Assembly: GCF_014805685.1 (NCBI RefSeq)
Contig: NC_060900.1
Span: 9,564,666-9,628,665, forward strand
Reading direction: 5' to 3'
Source: Silurus meridionalis
Taxonomy: Eukaryota; Chordata; Actinopteri; Siluriformes; Siluridae
DNA length: 64,000 nucleotides
Below are positions 36,958 through 60,332 of this stretch, piece by piece. The position numbers were made by a program, and so were the translations under genes. Position 1 is the stretch's first letter. Each line of letters opens with the position of its first letter. The notes under the pieces are model-generated. The model was not told the DNA's origin. It searched no databases and saw only the letters and a list, made by a program, of their open reading frames with translations.

Positions 36958-37820
36958 TCAGGTGATTCATCTCCAGGTCAAGATCTACAAATAACACTTC
37001 ATGACTCTCTGCTCTCCCCTTCAGCCACTGCTCGTAACCTTGGGGTAACTATGGACAATGAACTGTCTTTTTTCCCACATGTCGCTAATGTTGCTCGTTC
37101 TTGTCGATTTCTTCTCTATAACATCCGAAGGATTCAACCATTTCTGTCCATACAGGCTGCCCAGTTGCTTGTTCAGTCTCTTGTCATTTCAAGACTGGAC
37201 TACTGCAACTCTCTGCTGGCAGGTCTTCCCCTGAACGCTATTCGTCCACTGCAAAATGATCCAAAACGCAGCTGCACGACTTGTGTTCAATCAGCCCAAG
37301 TTTTCCCACACCAGCCCACTGCTGCGCTCCCTTCACTGGCTTCCAGTAGCTGCACGTATCAGATTCAAAACACTGATGCTTGCCTACAAGGCCAAAAATG
37401 GACCAGCACCATCTTACCTCAGTGACCTCATCACATCTCGCACTGCACCACGCTGTCTGAGATCCTCCAGCACTGCTCGACTGGTACCACCTTCTCTCAG
37501 AATGAGAGGTAAGTACAATTCAAGGCTCTTCTCTGTTCTGGCACCGAGGTGGTGGAATGAACTTCCCCTAGATGTCCGTACAGCAGAGTCCCTGATTATC
37601 TTTAAGCGACGACTGAAGACCTACCTCTTCCTGAAATACCTAAATTAGCACTTTCCAAGTTTGTAGAATTCGAGTTATATTTATATTGAGTTTGTATTCT
37701 TGCGTACCAGTGTAGATTTATTCACTACTAGAGATTTAAAGCACGTTTGTACGTCGCTCTGGATAAGGGCGTCTGCTAAATGCCGCAAATGTAAATGTAA
37801 ATGTAAATGTAAATGTAATA
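36958..37820 (+). mobile_element. 5'-truncated L2-like LINE
   Basis: The + strand encodes the C-terminal part of a LINE ORF: NLGVTMDNELSF, SRLDYCNSLLAGLP, then one frameshift near 37255, SLHWLPVAARIRFKTLMLAY, SDLITSRTAPRCLRSS, and a stop at 37648 after RRLKTYLFLKY. The 3' end has the hallmark CTGGATAAGGGCGTCTGCTA followed by ATGTAA tandem units (37789-37820). It sits inside the RTE-like element between codons of its conserved NxYIRGTA stretch. Confidence 0.9.
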
Positions 37821-38779
37821 AACTTGTTTCAAATCTTGTCCATCTTCGTCACTCCCAATGAAAATCTAAACATCTTCAGCACTGCTACCTCCAGCTCCAC
37901 CTCCTGTCTTTTTGACAACGCCACTGTCTCCAAACCATACAACATCGCAGGTCTCACCACAGTCCTATAAACTTTCCCTTTCACTCCTGCAGATGCCCTA
38001 CTATCACAAATCCATCCTGCCACTCTTCTCCACCCACTCCACCCTGCCTGTAATCTTTTCTTCACTTCTCTAGCACACTCTATTACTTTTTTTACTGTTG
38101 ACCCCAGGTACCTGAACTCCTCCACATCTTCTCCCTGCAACCATACCACTTCACTGCCCTCCCTCTCCATCAACATTTTCTTAGCAAATATTGCATCTGT
38201 AGTGCTCTTCCTCAGCATGAAACCATATTGTTGCTCACAGATGGTCACCTCTTCTTTCAGCTTAGCTTCCTCTACTATTTCCCGTAAGTTCATGGTATGA
38301 ATGAACAACTTTATTCCCCTGTAGTTACTGCAGGTCTGCACATCTCCCTTATTTTTAAAAATCGGGACAAGCACATTTCTCCATTCCTCAGGCATCTTCT
38401 CCCATTCTAAAATGTGTTAAAACAATCTGGTTAAAAACTCCACGCTTCTACTGGTATGTCATCTGGTCGAACCGACTTTCCACTCTTCATCCTCTTAATA
38501 GCTGCTCTCACTTCCTCCTTACTAATCCTATCCACTTCCTGCTTCACCAACTCCACATCGTCCAACCTTCTCCCTCTCTCATTTTCCTCATTCATCAGCT
38601 GCTCAAAATACTCCCTCCATTTTCTCACACACTCTCCTCACTAGTCAACACATTTCCATCTGCATACTTTTTTGCTCTAAGTTCCAGCACATCCTTCCCA
38701 GCGCTCTCCCTCTGCCTGGCTAATTGCTACAAATCCTTTTCTTCTTCCTTAGTGTCCAACTTCTCATACAGCTCTTCAT

Positions 38780-39369
38780 CAAGTCAAGGCTAAAAATATA
38801 TTTATTCATTCAAGCCTTTCCATCGGTAGGTTTTTCTTAGGTAAATGAGCAAATCTGGAGGGATCATGGATATAAAGTGTTCGGTGAACTGGGATATTTG
38901 TATGCTGTCGTCCCCTCAGTCTCATGCGTTTACTCAGGTTTGTTGAGGGTGGTATTGTGGGCCGTCTCTTATCCTAGAGATCCCTCATGTCTGTTATACC
39001 TTCTGGTTCTCCCTTTTAGTTATGCTGCCAGAGCAAGTCTTGTCGGAGTCTCCAACTGCACAGTGTCCTTAAGTTTTATACAACAATAAGGAGACTTAAA
39101 ATTACGGAGTAAGACAGGAGCTTTGAGGATAAATTTGGACTGTACTTAATGTCAACAGTCTGCTACACAGACTCAGGACTACAGTTAGTATTTAATCACC
39201 ATTACTGCACACCTCAACATTGTTTAGATGTACACCATTAGGGACAAACTTACATTCATAAAGAACAATCTTAATTTTTTTTTTTTACCACATTATGTGT
39301 AAAGCTGCTTTGAGACAACGTCCATTGTTAAAAGCGCTATACAAATATTGATTGGATTGAATTGAATTG
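38780..39369 (+). mobile_element. LINE 3'-end fragment (same 3' end as the element at 338-2140)
   Basis: It begins with the last ORF codons (SRLKIYLFIQAF-like at 38783), then a 3' UTR ending AAAGCTGCTTTGAGACAACG, AAAAGCGCTATACAAATATT and a tail of GATTG/GAATT units. The terminal 60 bp is the complement of 355-410 and of 47140-47205 apart from point changes. Confidence 0.8.
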
Positions 39370-39959
39370 TGTTTTTGTGCAAAATCTACAGGAAAACGCA
39401 AAAGTATAAATGGTTCATGAAAAAGCCTGACAACTGTTTTGACAGACCTTTCCTCACAACGACAACGTTTTCTTGACATTTTCCTATTTTAAATGTTCTT
39501 GTAAGTGTATCTGTGACCAAAGCAATTCATTCTCCACTGTCAGTCATTGTGGAATGAAAAACAGCTGTTAAATGCACACTAATATATTTGACCATCTGAT
39601 CAAAATGCATGAAAAGGGCGATAATGGAAAAGTTTAAGCAACAAAGAGTGTGTTGTAAAAAATCAAATAAAATCCCGCATGTGCTCACAGTGCGCACTTT
39701 TTCGGTAGTAGGTCTAAAACTGGATCTGCCTTCCCCTTTATATTCCGCAGGCTTCATCCATAGTTATGAGGTAGAGCACACCCGATAGAAACGCTTTGAA
39801 ATTTAATTAAATGTACTACTGGGATAAATGTTATACATATGCATGGACAAAATATATTAAAACACGTCAGTGATTCTGATAGAATGTAGACGGAGCGGAC
39901 AAGACCGTGGAAGCCACTGATGAAGGTTGGCTTTGGGTGAGACACGGGGACATTTAGTA
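39370..39959. other. spacer upstream of dcaf1
   Basis: No gene or element recognised; ORFs on both strands are short and unconserved. Confidence 0.6.
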
Positions 39960-40100
39960 AAAGCTGGAGAAATAGTGGACCAATCGGGAACTCGTATTTT
40001 AAAACAATTCCACGTCATTAAAATGAGACAGTGGTCGCAGACCGTGACGTATACCCAGTGGTCGCCATGATAAACTTCATGCGCACGGCAGTTTGGAATT
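39960..40100 (+). promoter_or_regulatory. dcaf1: putative dcaf1 promoter
   Basis: Just upstream of the predicted first exon lie a CCAAT box in GGACCAATCGG (39980-39984), two CRE-like sites (CACGTCA near 40011 and GTGACGTA near 40044) and an NRF1-like ATGCGCA (40079 on). No TATA box is at a fitting distance. This is the usual make-up of a housekeeping promoter. The motifs are seen; their function is inferred. Confidence 0.45.
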
Positions 40101-40228
40101 AAATATTACAAAGGCAAGCAACAAGGTGCTTTTCGAAAGATTTCTTAGCAAGTTATTCCCCTCGTCTTTTATCCTGGAAACGGAGTCGGCTGAGGAACAG
40201 GACTGGAACTGGGTGCTACAGGTTTGAG
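40085..40228 (+). other. dcaf1: dcaf1 non-coding first exon (predicted)
   Basis: A GTAACA donor follows GGTTTGAG at 40228/40229. The sequence before it is relatively GC-rich and CpG-containing against an AT-rich background, as expected of a 5' UTR, and the first coding exon begins at 42895 with only five bases before the ATG. The start coordinate is a guess; the donor is the supported part. Confidence 0.5.
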
Positions 40229-41070
40229 GTAACACATGCTAACATACGCTACATACTGTTAGCATTTAGCGAACTCGCTATGGTGACAGGCATGTGTCTC
40301 TACTAGTGTTAGTGTTCCCTTCCAGAAAGCGAAGCACATGTTTAGCAAATTTAGGGTTATTAAATGTTTAGTTTAGTTACATCAAATCCTGTGGTATACC
40401 TTTGCTAACACCAAACTCCGCTTTAGATAAGAACTTGTACGAATGCATGTTATATAGTTGTAAAGTACAGTTTGTTAATGTTTTCTCTGGCAGGAAAGCT
40501 TGAACGTTTTAAAGAACTGCCTATAGACAAATGCTTTCCTGCAAACAAAATTGTAATTGACTCACTAAACAGTGTGTTGGTTTAAACAAAAAGAGCAGAA
40601 AAGTCACACTGGAAATGCTATTGAAGTGATTATTATGTTAGTCATGTAAGTGGCTGATTCACTTCAGTAGTGTTTGGACCAATTTATTCTATTCACATCA
40701 ATGTGCTTATAGCTTGTTTTGATCCACTAATTGTGTTTTTTTTCCAACAAAGTCTTTGGCTTACATTGTTTTTTATTATTATTATTATTTTTTTTTTTTT
40801 GCATCTGCGTTCAGTGAGAAATGTACTACTAGTGCCATGTCTTAATATTGCAGCAGAATTTAAACATGTTGAAATAGTGACTTTAGGAGTGAACATGTCT
40901 CTGTGTTCTTGTTCTAAACAAGACTAATCACACAGTTACAGGGAATTTTTACTTTACTAATTTTGCAATTCTTGGAAATGGCTTTACAGTGGTGTGCTAG
41001 TATAAAGGGTCACATTGTTTAATTTGTGTATAATTGTAATATTTTTTGGGGGGTAGTGTTAAACATGGCT

Positions 41071-41260
41071 TTGGGGTCTCAGGTTCAACAGGCTCAGTTT
41101 ACCTTCTGTGAGATTCTGTGCTCGTCATGCCCATGTGGTTTTCCAGTTTCTTCCCCCCTCCTGGTGTTTCATGTGGGGTATATCCCAATTCGCACACCAA
41201 GTGTCCATAGAATGGGCTCCAGGTTCACTGCAACCATGGGCAGAATAAGTTAAAGGGAGT
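41071..41260 (+). repeat. decayed fish SINE-like repeat in dcaf1 intron 1
   Basis: GGTTCAACAGGCTCAG, CATGTGGTTTTCCAGTTTCT and GGGCTCCAGGTTCACTGCAA with ..CAGAATAAGT follow the order of an abundant fish repeat whose consensus contains CATGTGGGTTTCCTCCGG and GGCTCCGGATCCACCGCGAC (from memory). Heavily diverged. Confidence 0.5.
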
Positions 41261-42171
41261 GAGTCTCAACATATTGCTTATAACTTAGTCATTTTATTTA
41301 ATAATTAATGTTACTTATCTATAATATTAATCATTTTAATGTTCTGTTTTCAGAATGTTTTTGTTTTTATGTTAACACTATCCCTGTAGCAACCATTAAA
41401 TGGTCAGATTTGGCAATCAATTTCTAAATGTTTGTAAATAAAGTATATACCGATTACTACTGTAAATAACCTTTTAAAGATAGGGCATGAAAATATTCAA
41501 AAATGTTGCCTTTGTGTGCTGGTCATAATTTTGGTCCCTTTCTGATGATGTGTGAACACCTGGGTCCAAAAGTTTTATATTCGTATTATTGTTGATTTGT
41601 TCTCTTTCTAAACCTGGAATAGAAACTTGGTGAAAGAAATTTCTCTTCAGTTTAACTACAGTTATTAGTTTTTTAATAAGCCTTAATATTTGGGTAACCT
41701 AAATGGTCACTTTTATAGTTAATTTGGTATGATTATATTTAAATAAGTGCTTTAATACATATTGACGTATCCCCTAATTGTAATTACATGTATATTACAT
41801 GTCCATATTAACACAATTCTATTTTCAATATCATAAGTTGTGCAAGTTAAGTGCCAGGCTTCAGCCTTTCAGTTTAATGTAAAAGTCATATGCTATTTTG
41901 TTTGTTTCGTTTCTTTTTTTTTTTTAAATTGTTGCTACAGATATATGATATTTACAACACGTTAACAATACAAGATCCACTCCCACTGCATTCCATGCTT
42001 TCTGTCCTTCATAGGCTGGAGAGGATGCAATCTTACATAATGGCTCATAACTTGGTTTAATCCATATTAACACAATTAAAAAGCATCCATGTTTGCTGAA
42101 TTAATTTGATTACTTTTGAAGTGGAATAATTAGACATCACTTTCTCTCTCAATGGGGTTTTATGTAACACT

Positions 42172-42513
42172 GCGTTCTAGTGTCCAATTTACCGTCCCAC
42201 TTTAATGGAAGCACCTGTACATCTGCTTATTTATGCCATTATCTAAAGTCAATAATGTAGCAGCAGAATGGGGGGAAAAAAAGTAAAATTTAAAAACAAA
42301 TTTTAAGATCTACCGTTAATGTTTACATCAAACGTCAGAATGTGGGGAAAAGTTTGATCTCTCAACTGTTTTATGGTGGTTGGTGCCAGATGGGCTAGTT
42401 TCAACGTTTTAGAAGCTGCTGATCTCCTGGGAATTTCACAAACAATAGTCTCTAGAGTTTACACAGTATGGTGCAAAAACAAACAGGTGTTCCCAGTAAA
42501 GTGGGCCGTGAGT
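42172..42513 (+). mobile_element. Tc1-like transposase N-terminal fragment in dcaf1 intron 1
   Basis: MVVGARWASFNVLEAADLLG followed by ISQTIVSRVYTVW (42373-42471) is the helix-turn-helix start of a Tc1-type transposase. The 200 bp before it (GGAAGCACCTGTACATCTGC on) fit the 5' region of the same element. It breaks off at about 42513 into a GTAT microsatellite (42514-42540). No TIR or catalytic domain. Confidence 0.7.
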
Positions 42514-42899
42514 GTATGTATGTATGTATGTATGTATGTTAATTTGATGCACATAATGCCCAGACCTGCTTGCAGAAATACATGGTTACAAAAGTATAAA
42601 TCACGTGTTCGTCTGTTACACAGTTGTCTATATTCTGCCTCTCTGCAGAGATTTTGTAGTGTCTGGCGTCCGTCAAATAAAGCAAATTCCCTTGTACAGC
42701 ACCATGGTCTGAAAGTGCCGCACTTTATTTTATCGTTTAAACATGTTTGATGTTGAAGTTTCCTACCAGCATACTTGCTCCCCTTTAAGGCTGTTACTCT
42801 GCTACTTTATTCTTCCCACAGTCTTATTGCTTTGTACTTAATTCAAACTGCTCTGTTTGTCTTTTTTACCAATCTGTCTCTCTGTATCTTGCAGACCGC

Positions 42900-54817
<11,918 letters not shown>

Positions 54818-55750
54818 GCCATGGAGGCAGCAGAAAAAATAGGAAGCACAATCTCATTCATACTGCAAAGGTGAATGCCACTGAGAGAATAGAAGACAAA
54901 TCCAAAATATGTTGTCAAAGCTGGAAGAAGAGCACTTGACTGGTTCAGTCAAGGATTCCTATACTGAGGAGGATCTACTTGTGTACCAGATTGAAGGGCT
55001 CTTTAAAAATTGATATTACTGGAAATGAATGATACAGGATCATATAGTTTCAAGGGTTGCTTGATGATGCAAGTGTTCTAGATTATAAATAAACATTTCA
55101 AGAAATAGTTTTCATGAAAAAGTTTCTTAAGTCCCTTAAAGTACTTTTGAAAGTATTCCTTTTTTTAAGAGAACAAAAAAAAGTAGACACTCATTTTAAA
55201 ATGATGTGTATGACATTTGTCTCTTTTTAATGGTCTGAAACCCACCCATACTGGGTGATTTGTGTGTGTCTGTCAGTCAGTCTGATGCAAAGTTGTTTAC
55301 CTGATTTGATCTTAAACAGTACATTTCTTTGCCAGGCATATTGCTCCCAGTATGTTTGTCGTTCTGAGTCACCCAATGGTACAAACGCCTTTCCAGAAAT
55401 CCTCTTTATTGTTTTCACTAAAGTTTGCTCAGATTAGAAAAAATTATTAAAAAAGACGTTTTTTTTTTTAGTTTGCATACTTTGGTATGGGTACAATTTG
55501 AAACGTCAGAATCAAGATTAAGCAGAATCAATCCAAGTGCCATTTGCATCAGTGGTCCTCTACCAGCATTTCTTTGTTTTGTTTTTTTTTGCCGTAATAT
55601 CCACAATTTGATTTTAGGCGATACCCTCCTAAATGTATAGGTCTATTGTACAGAATGTATCAAAGTATTTTTACTATAAACATCCTTAAATGACCCAGCT
55701 TTGTGATGTTTGTATCTCATGAATAATGAATAAAGCCTATATGTTCATTT
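54818..55750 (+). other. dcaf1: dcaf1 3' UTR with two poly(A) signals
   Basis: The TGA at 54815-54817 is followed by AATAAA at 55088-55093 and again at 55729-55734, so short and long 3' UTRs of about 0.3 and 0.95 kb are possible. No other ORF in this stretch looks real. Confidence 0.6.
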
Positions 55751-58041
55751 GCATTCTCTGGGAATTATGAAAGGAAATAAAATGTATAATGTGTGCACAC
55801 ATACATGATTGAGAAATTCACATTTGCTAATAGAGGTTATGTTTGTCTTTTTAAATTGTTTAGAAATTTATTAGCCAAATGTATTCATATTTGTAAGAAA
55901 TATGTATTTTATTTTAGTTTTGTTCACAGGAACAGTTGATACTTTAACCAAGTCCTGTTAACCTGGTGTATAAATGAGGTTGCACATGTAAAATCTTTGA
56001 CATCAGGTAACATGGATTAAGAAAAGGAAGGAATTTTGAGAACAAACGCAACAGATGGTTGTCGTAAGGAAAGACTTAAATGGATTAGGACTCGTACAAG
56101 GAAAAGCACATGCTACCCACTGTGAAATATATTGGTGGATAAGTGATGCTTCGGTGGTAAAGAAAATCTACTTCTAAATCTCATTCAGTGACTTTTCCAA
56201 GTTCTATTAAAAAGCTGTGCTTGGAATTGAAGATGTAATAATAAGAGACCCAATTAATATAAATGATCCTTCATGCTATGCAGTCATAATTTCACACAGT
56301 GTATGGATAGACTATGATGAATTGTCTACAGCATTGTTCTTTTTAGACGGTGGGAGAAATCAGGAAGGAAACCAAGGCAAGCATTATGCAAGGGGTGTCC
56401 GAACCTTTTCACAAAGTCGGTGTGGGTGCAGTTTTTTATTCCAACCAAACAAGTCCACACCAAATTCTCTCTGTTACCCTGCACTATGCAAACACAAGCA
56501 ATACCTCACAGACTGTAAGATCAAGACTGGACTGGTGAGGTATTTTTGCAGTTTGTGCAATGAATTAATTACAAATAAAAAGCTACAATATATTTGACTA
56601 ACACCATTTGAAACAACCACATTTTTCATTGATTATTCAAGTGATCAGAAATATTGTCTCAGGTGACTGCCATGTCTTGATGCCCAGGTCTGGCATGTTT
56701 GATTGTTGCCTACTATTGGTCTAAGACCTCGTTACCCCTATAAAGACCATTTGTTAAAAAGCCCATACTAATTACAGACCAGAGACCTCAGCATTCTCAT
56801 GGCAGGGGTGAAAGGATCATGTTCAAAGACTTTGACAGCAGAAATCTAGAAGTTATAGCACATGCTGCGTATCGCTCAGCAGCAGTAAGAATTTGAAGGC
56901 CAGTTTCATAAAGAATATACATAAAACTCCATCATGCAGCAAGACAAAAGATAAATTAACACTATTTCCATGTCTGTGCAATGTGGGACTTTTCTCTTAC
57001 AATGTTCATCTAAATACAGAAACCCTCCTGAGCTGGACTGCAGGAAAAGGGTTAAAGGAAAACTGTAGAATGCAGTAAGTAGTTCATGTATTTGTCAGAG
57101 ACACAAACTACAGAGCAGTGTGAATAAAATGTTTATTTGTCTATTATTGTAATTATTGTAATGAAGAAAACAAAAAAATTATTTGGATCAATTAATAGTG
57201 TACATTTTTCTTTAACAGGCACAATCAACTGTTACTGAATACCTCATGCCAGGAACCCAATAACAAAACACTCTGCTTTTTCACTGAAATCATTCATTCT
57301 TAAATTCATTCCTACCCAGTTGCAGCATTGCCAACATTTCAATTACACATTTTTAACATTCTTTTAAACTAATGAGGATCTTTTTATTTGGTCTCTTCCG
57401 AATAATTTTCATTTTGCTGTCACGGTCTGTATTTATCGTTTCGGATTTATGCTTTTTTATCTGCTCTTTTTTCTAGAAATATGATTTTTCAAAGTGTCAT
57501 ATATTAATATTAGTCTGACAAATCACTTACATTTTTTTCTTTATAACAAATAAAGACAGATTGCTTATTCTGTGACATCCCATATACATTGTTTTATACA
57601 GATTAATAAGCAGAATGCAGGAAGCCATATGAAAGGAAGAATTTCTATTCACCAAATGACCATTTCAACATTATTTCCAAAAAAAAGTTTAATCAAATAA
57701 AAACAGCCATACATAAAACAGTCATAAAACAGCCAAGTGAAAATAATTTGCTTTTGCTAATTTGTGATAAACCGGTATTGCTAAGAAGATCTGACACTGT
57801 ATTTGGGGCATGCTAAGTGTTGTAGGACACAAACTCTCAACAGAAAATGTATGTTGTTTACAATAATTATACCACCGTGAAGTATAACAATATGCGATAT
57901 AGTAATCATGCCATCTCAGTCATAGGGGATGACAGTTGCATCTATTCTAAGCCTAATAATTGTGAGACAATTGTGAGCATGAAACGATTTAGCAAAATAA
58001 AGCCTAAAAATATTGGCTCATTTATTCTATAGCAACAAAAT

Positions 58042-58079
<38 letters not shown>

Positions 58080-59013
58080 TAATGAGCACTAAACCAGTTG
58101 TGTCTTGTTTGTTATTTATCTATTGGTTTTAATTGTCTTAATTCATATATTTGCTTAGGCTTATTGTCCTTTTTCTCTCTTTAATTAAATGGCAATAATG
58201 TAAAAGGATAGTAATGTTAGATCCTGACCTAGGAAAGTAATTTTAGGACGATATCTTTACTAAGCACTTCTGCAAGTAGCAATGGACAAGTTTGTCTGGT
58301 AAATACTTTAAAAAATAACTTTTAATACCAATTTGATCATGACAGTATATTTCATATATTAAAGTGCAGTGAAAATCCTTTAACTTTAAATCAATTCAAG
58401 TTTTACACACGCAAGTCTTTATGCAGACATACATACATTGACACACATTCAGTGGCACAAGTCGGATTTAAAAAATAAATAAAATCCAGAATTATGGGAT
58501 TTCATGAAAATTAAATTTCATCTGTTCGCATGCAGCTTCGTAAATGGGGCCCATTAAATGTAATCCTAAACTGTAAAAAAAATAAAACAACTATAAAATA
58601 AAGTAAAAATGGCTAAATTGTAGACAGGCAGCTGTTGTATATATGTGTGGAACATCTTTAAAATACAAACTCAAAAACTTTTAATCTTTAATTTTTTATT
58701 TTAATGTTTGCATTTTGTTGGCAAGTTGCGGTAGGAATCCCCCACTCTCTGCATCCTTGTGGTGAGATTGTTCTTAAATGATAAACTATACAGGTATGTT
58801 CATCCTGAGTTGTACTCAGAGTTGTACTATATGAGTATAATTGTTGTGAACTAAAGCTTTTGGCACCATTTTTTACTTTTTTTTTTTTTTTTAAGAATAC
58901 TGAAAATTCATTTGTCAATTATGTTTATGAGCAATGTTGATTCCACTGCTGAAATCGGTTTATTAGAGAGACTTGGTATTTTCCACATCAGTTCTCACAC
59001 ATTTTCTAGCTTT

Positions 59014-59046
<33 letters not shown>

Positions 59047-59789
59047 GAGGTATCAAAAAAGTATCAAAAACATTAGACTGAATCATTTCAGTTGTTTGAT
59101 ATGGTTATTCCTGTACTAGAACACGTATCTCCTTCTGCTGGTCAGTGTTTCTGAAACATTTAAAACAGAAGGCTAATGCACATTCCAGTTTAATCAGATT
59201 CACAAAAAGTACTACATTTTTGGTTTTACAATATAATACTCACATTTCTTAGAAACACTTGTATAATAAACCCCTCTGTTTGTTCGACAAGATCTAGTAT
59301 ATTTCTTTTCCCCCCGCAAGTTGAGCCAGGACACAATTATATACAAGCACAGAAATGCAGTGCCACAATACAACCAACAGAAGGAGAGAAAACTTGTATA
59401 TAATATTTCAAACTCAGAAAAAGGTGATACAAGTATGGGATGTTTTCAATGTGCAAAGCATGGTGAGACCCTAGTGATAGAACCACACACAAAAAAAATT
59501 GGATTATTTATTGGCTACAAAGATTCAGCAGTTTATTAATTCTCACCTTTTGTCGAAAAACCTGTGTTTAAAGAGTTTGGTGGATTCGAGGATTTCAGAG
59601 GAGTCTGGGCATTTCTGCAAATTAATTTAGACAGTGATTTGATGAACAAATTTAATGACAAGGTAGCTTTTGATCTGCAATGCATACAAAGGTTAAAGAG
59701 ATTCTATATTAGGCTGAAATGATCGTTTACACAAATGTCTATCTGCCTATAAGGCTGTTCATGATCCAATTGATATAACCAGTGATTTG
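55751..59789. other. convergent intergenic spacer between dcaf1 and dag1
   Basis: No gene recognised. Around 56395-56465 AGGGGTGTCCGAACCTTTTC and TTTATTCCAACCAAACAAG recall a common fish repeat, strongly decayed. (AAT)n at 58043-58079 and (TA)n at 59012-59040 are microsatellites. The left part may hold a long dag1 3' UTR. Confidence 0.5.
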
Positions 59790-60332
59790 CCTTTTATTTT
59801 ATTTATAACATAGAAACATAATACTTCATAGAAATGTTGCTTCCAGGCAAGTAAAGACATTAAAAAATATCATTATAAAAAAAAAAATCAGAAACATCAA
59901 CTATACAGACACCAAATGTGTTTAGGCAGTGCCTCGTCTCTGCTCAGGAGCTCTAGCTCACCGTCAGTATGTGGGACATTCCGGGGCAGTAGATGCTTCA
60001 GAGCATTTAAGTCTGTCATTTTGAAATACAGTTCGTAAGTATTGAATTTTACCTCTTTCTGAACCTGTACATCCTAGTTACTGCTCTGTAATGAACTGAT
60101 TTAGACATGAGTCAGAGATTGATGCAAGGTCCAAGTTTTGGCCTGTAAAATATCATGTTTTTTTTTTTTGAGTGCACTGCTCACTCATTCGAGTTACAAT
60201 AATCCAGCATGCCTTGACATCAAGGGCTTTATTCACACACATAAAAACCAGTCACTTCATCTATTCCATATTTGGACTATGTCTTTTCTTAAAATGTTTA
60301 CTATGAGCTAGTAGAGACTGTCTAGTTTGCTA
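59790..60332 (-). other. dag1: dag1 3' UTR (minimal extent)
   Basis: On the minus strand two overlapping AATAAA signals lie at 59803-59798 and 59798-59793, about 530 bases after the stop. Dystroglycan mRNAs usually have long 3' UTRs, so a more distal site to the left of this is possible. No coding potential is seen. Confidence 0.45.

Larger units (their letters stand above)
36640..38779 (-). mobile_element. RTE-like LINE, internally deleted and split by two insertions
   Basis: On the minus strand, from right to left: ELYEKLDTKEEEKDL near 38760, EYFEQLMNEENERGRRLDDV and GKSVRPDDIPVEAW (38628-38431), EEWRNVLVPIFKNKGDVQTC with SNYRGIK and EQQYGFMLRKSTTDAIFA (38395-38200), then at once WLQGEDVEEFRYLGSTVKK and YRTVVRPAMLYGLET down to LGVTKMDKI (37829). 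The reverse-transcriptase centre with its catalytic Asp pair is therefore missing. The frame resumes left of an L2-like insertion as TAYVGHFGDKVREARLRWFG (36957-36898) and, after a second insertion, as YIG / MLRMEVPGR with a 3' end CTGTGGCGACCCCTAATT. The clade is named from protein style. Confidence 0.85.

Noticed and set aside
56217..56597. 126-residue + strand ORF between dcaf1 and dag1
   Set aside because: No recognised domain; overlaps decayed repeat sequence and lacks splice or UTR context.
58043..58079. Possible CRISPR-like or satellite array
   Set aside because: Plain (AAT)n microsatellite without spacers.
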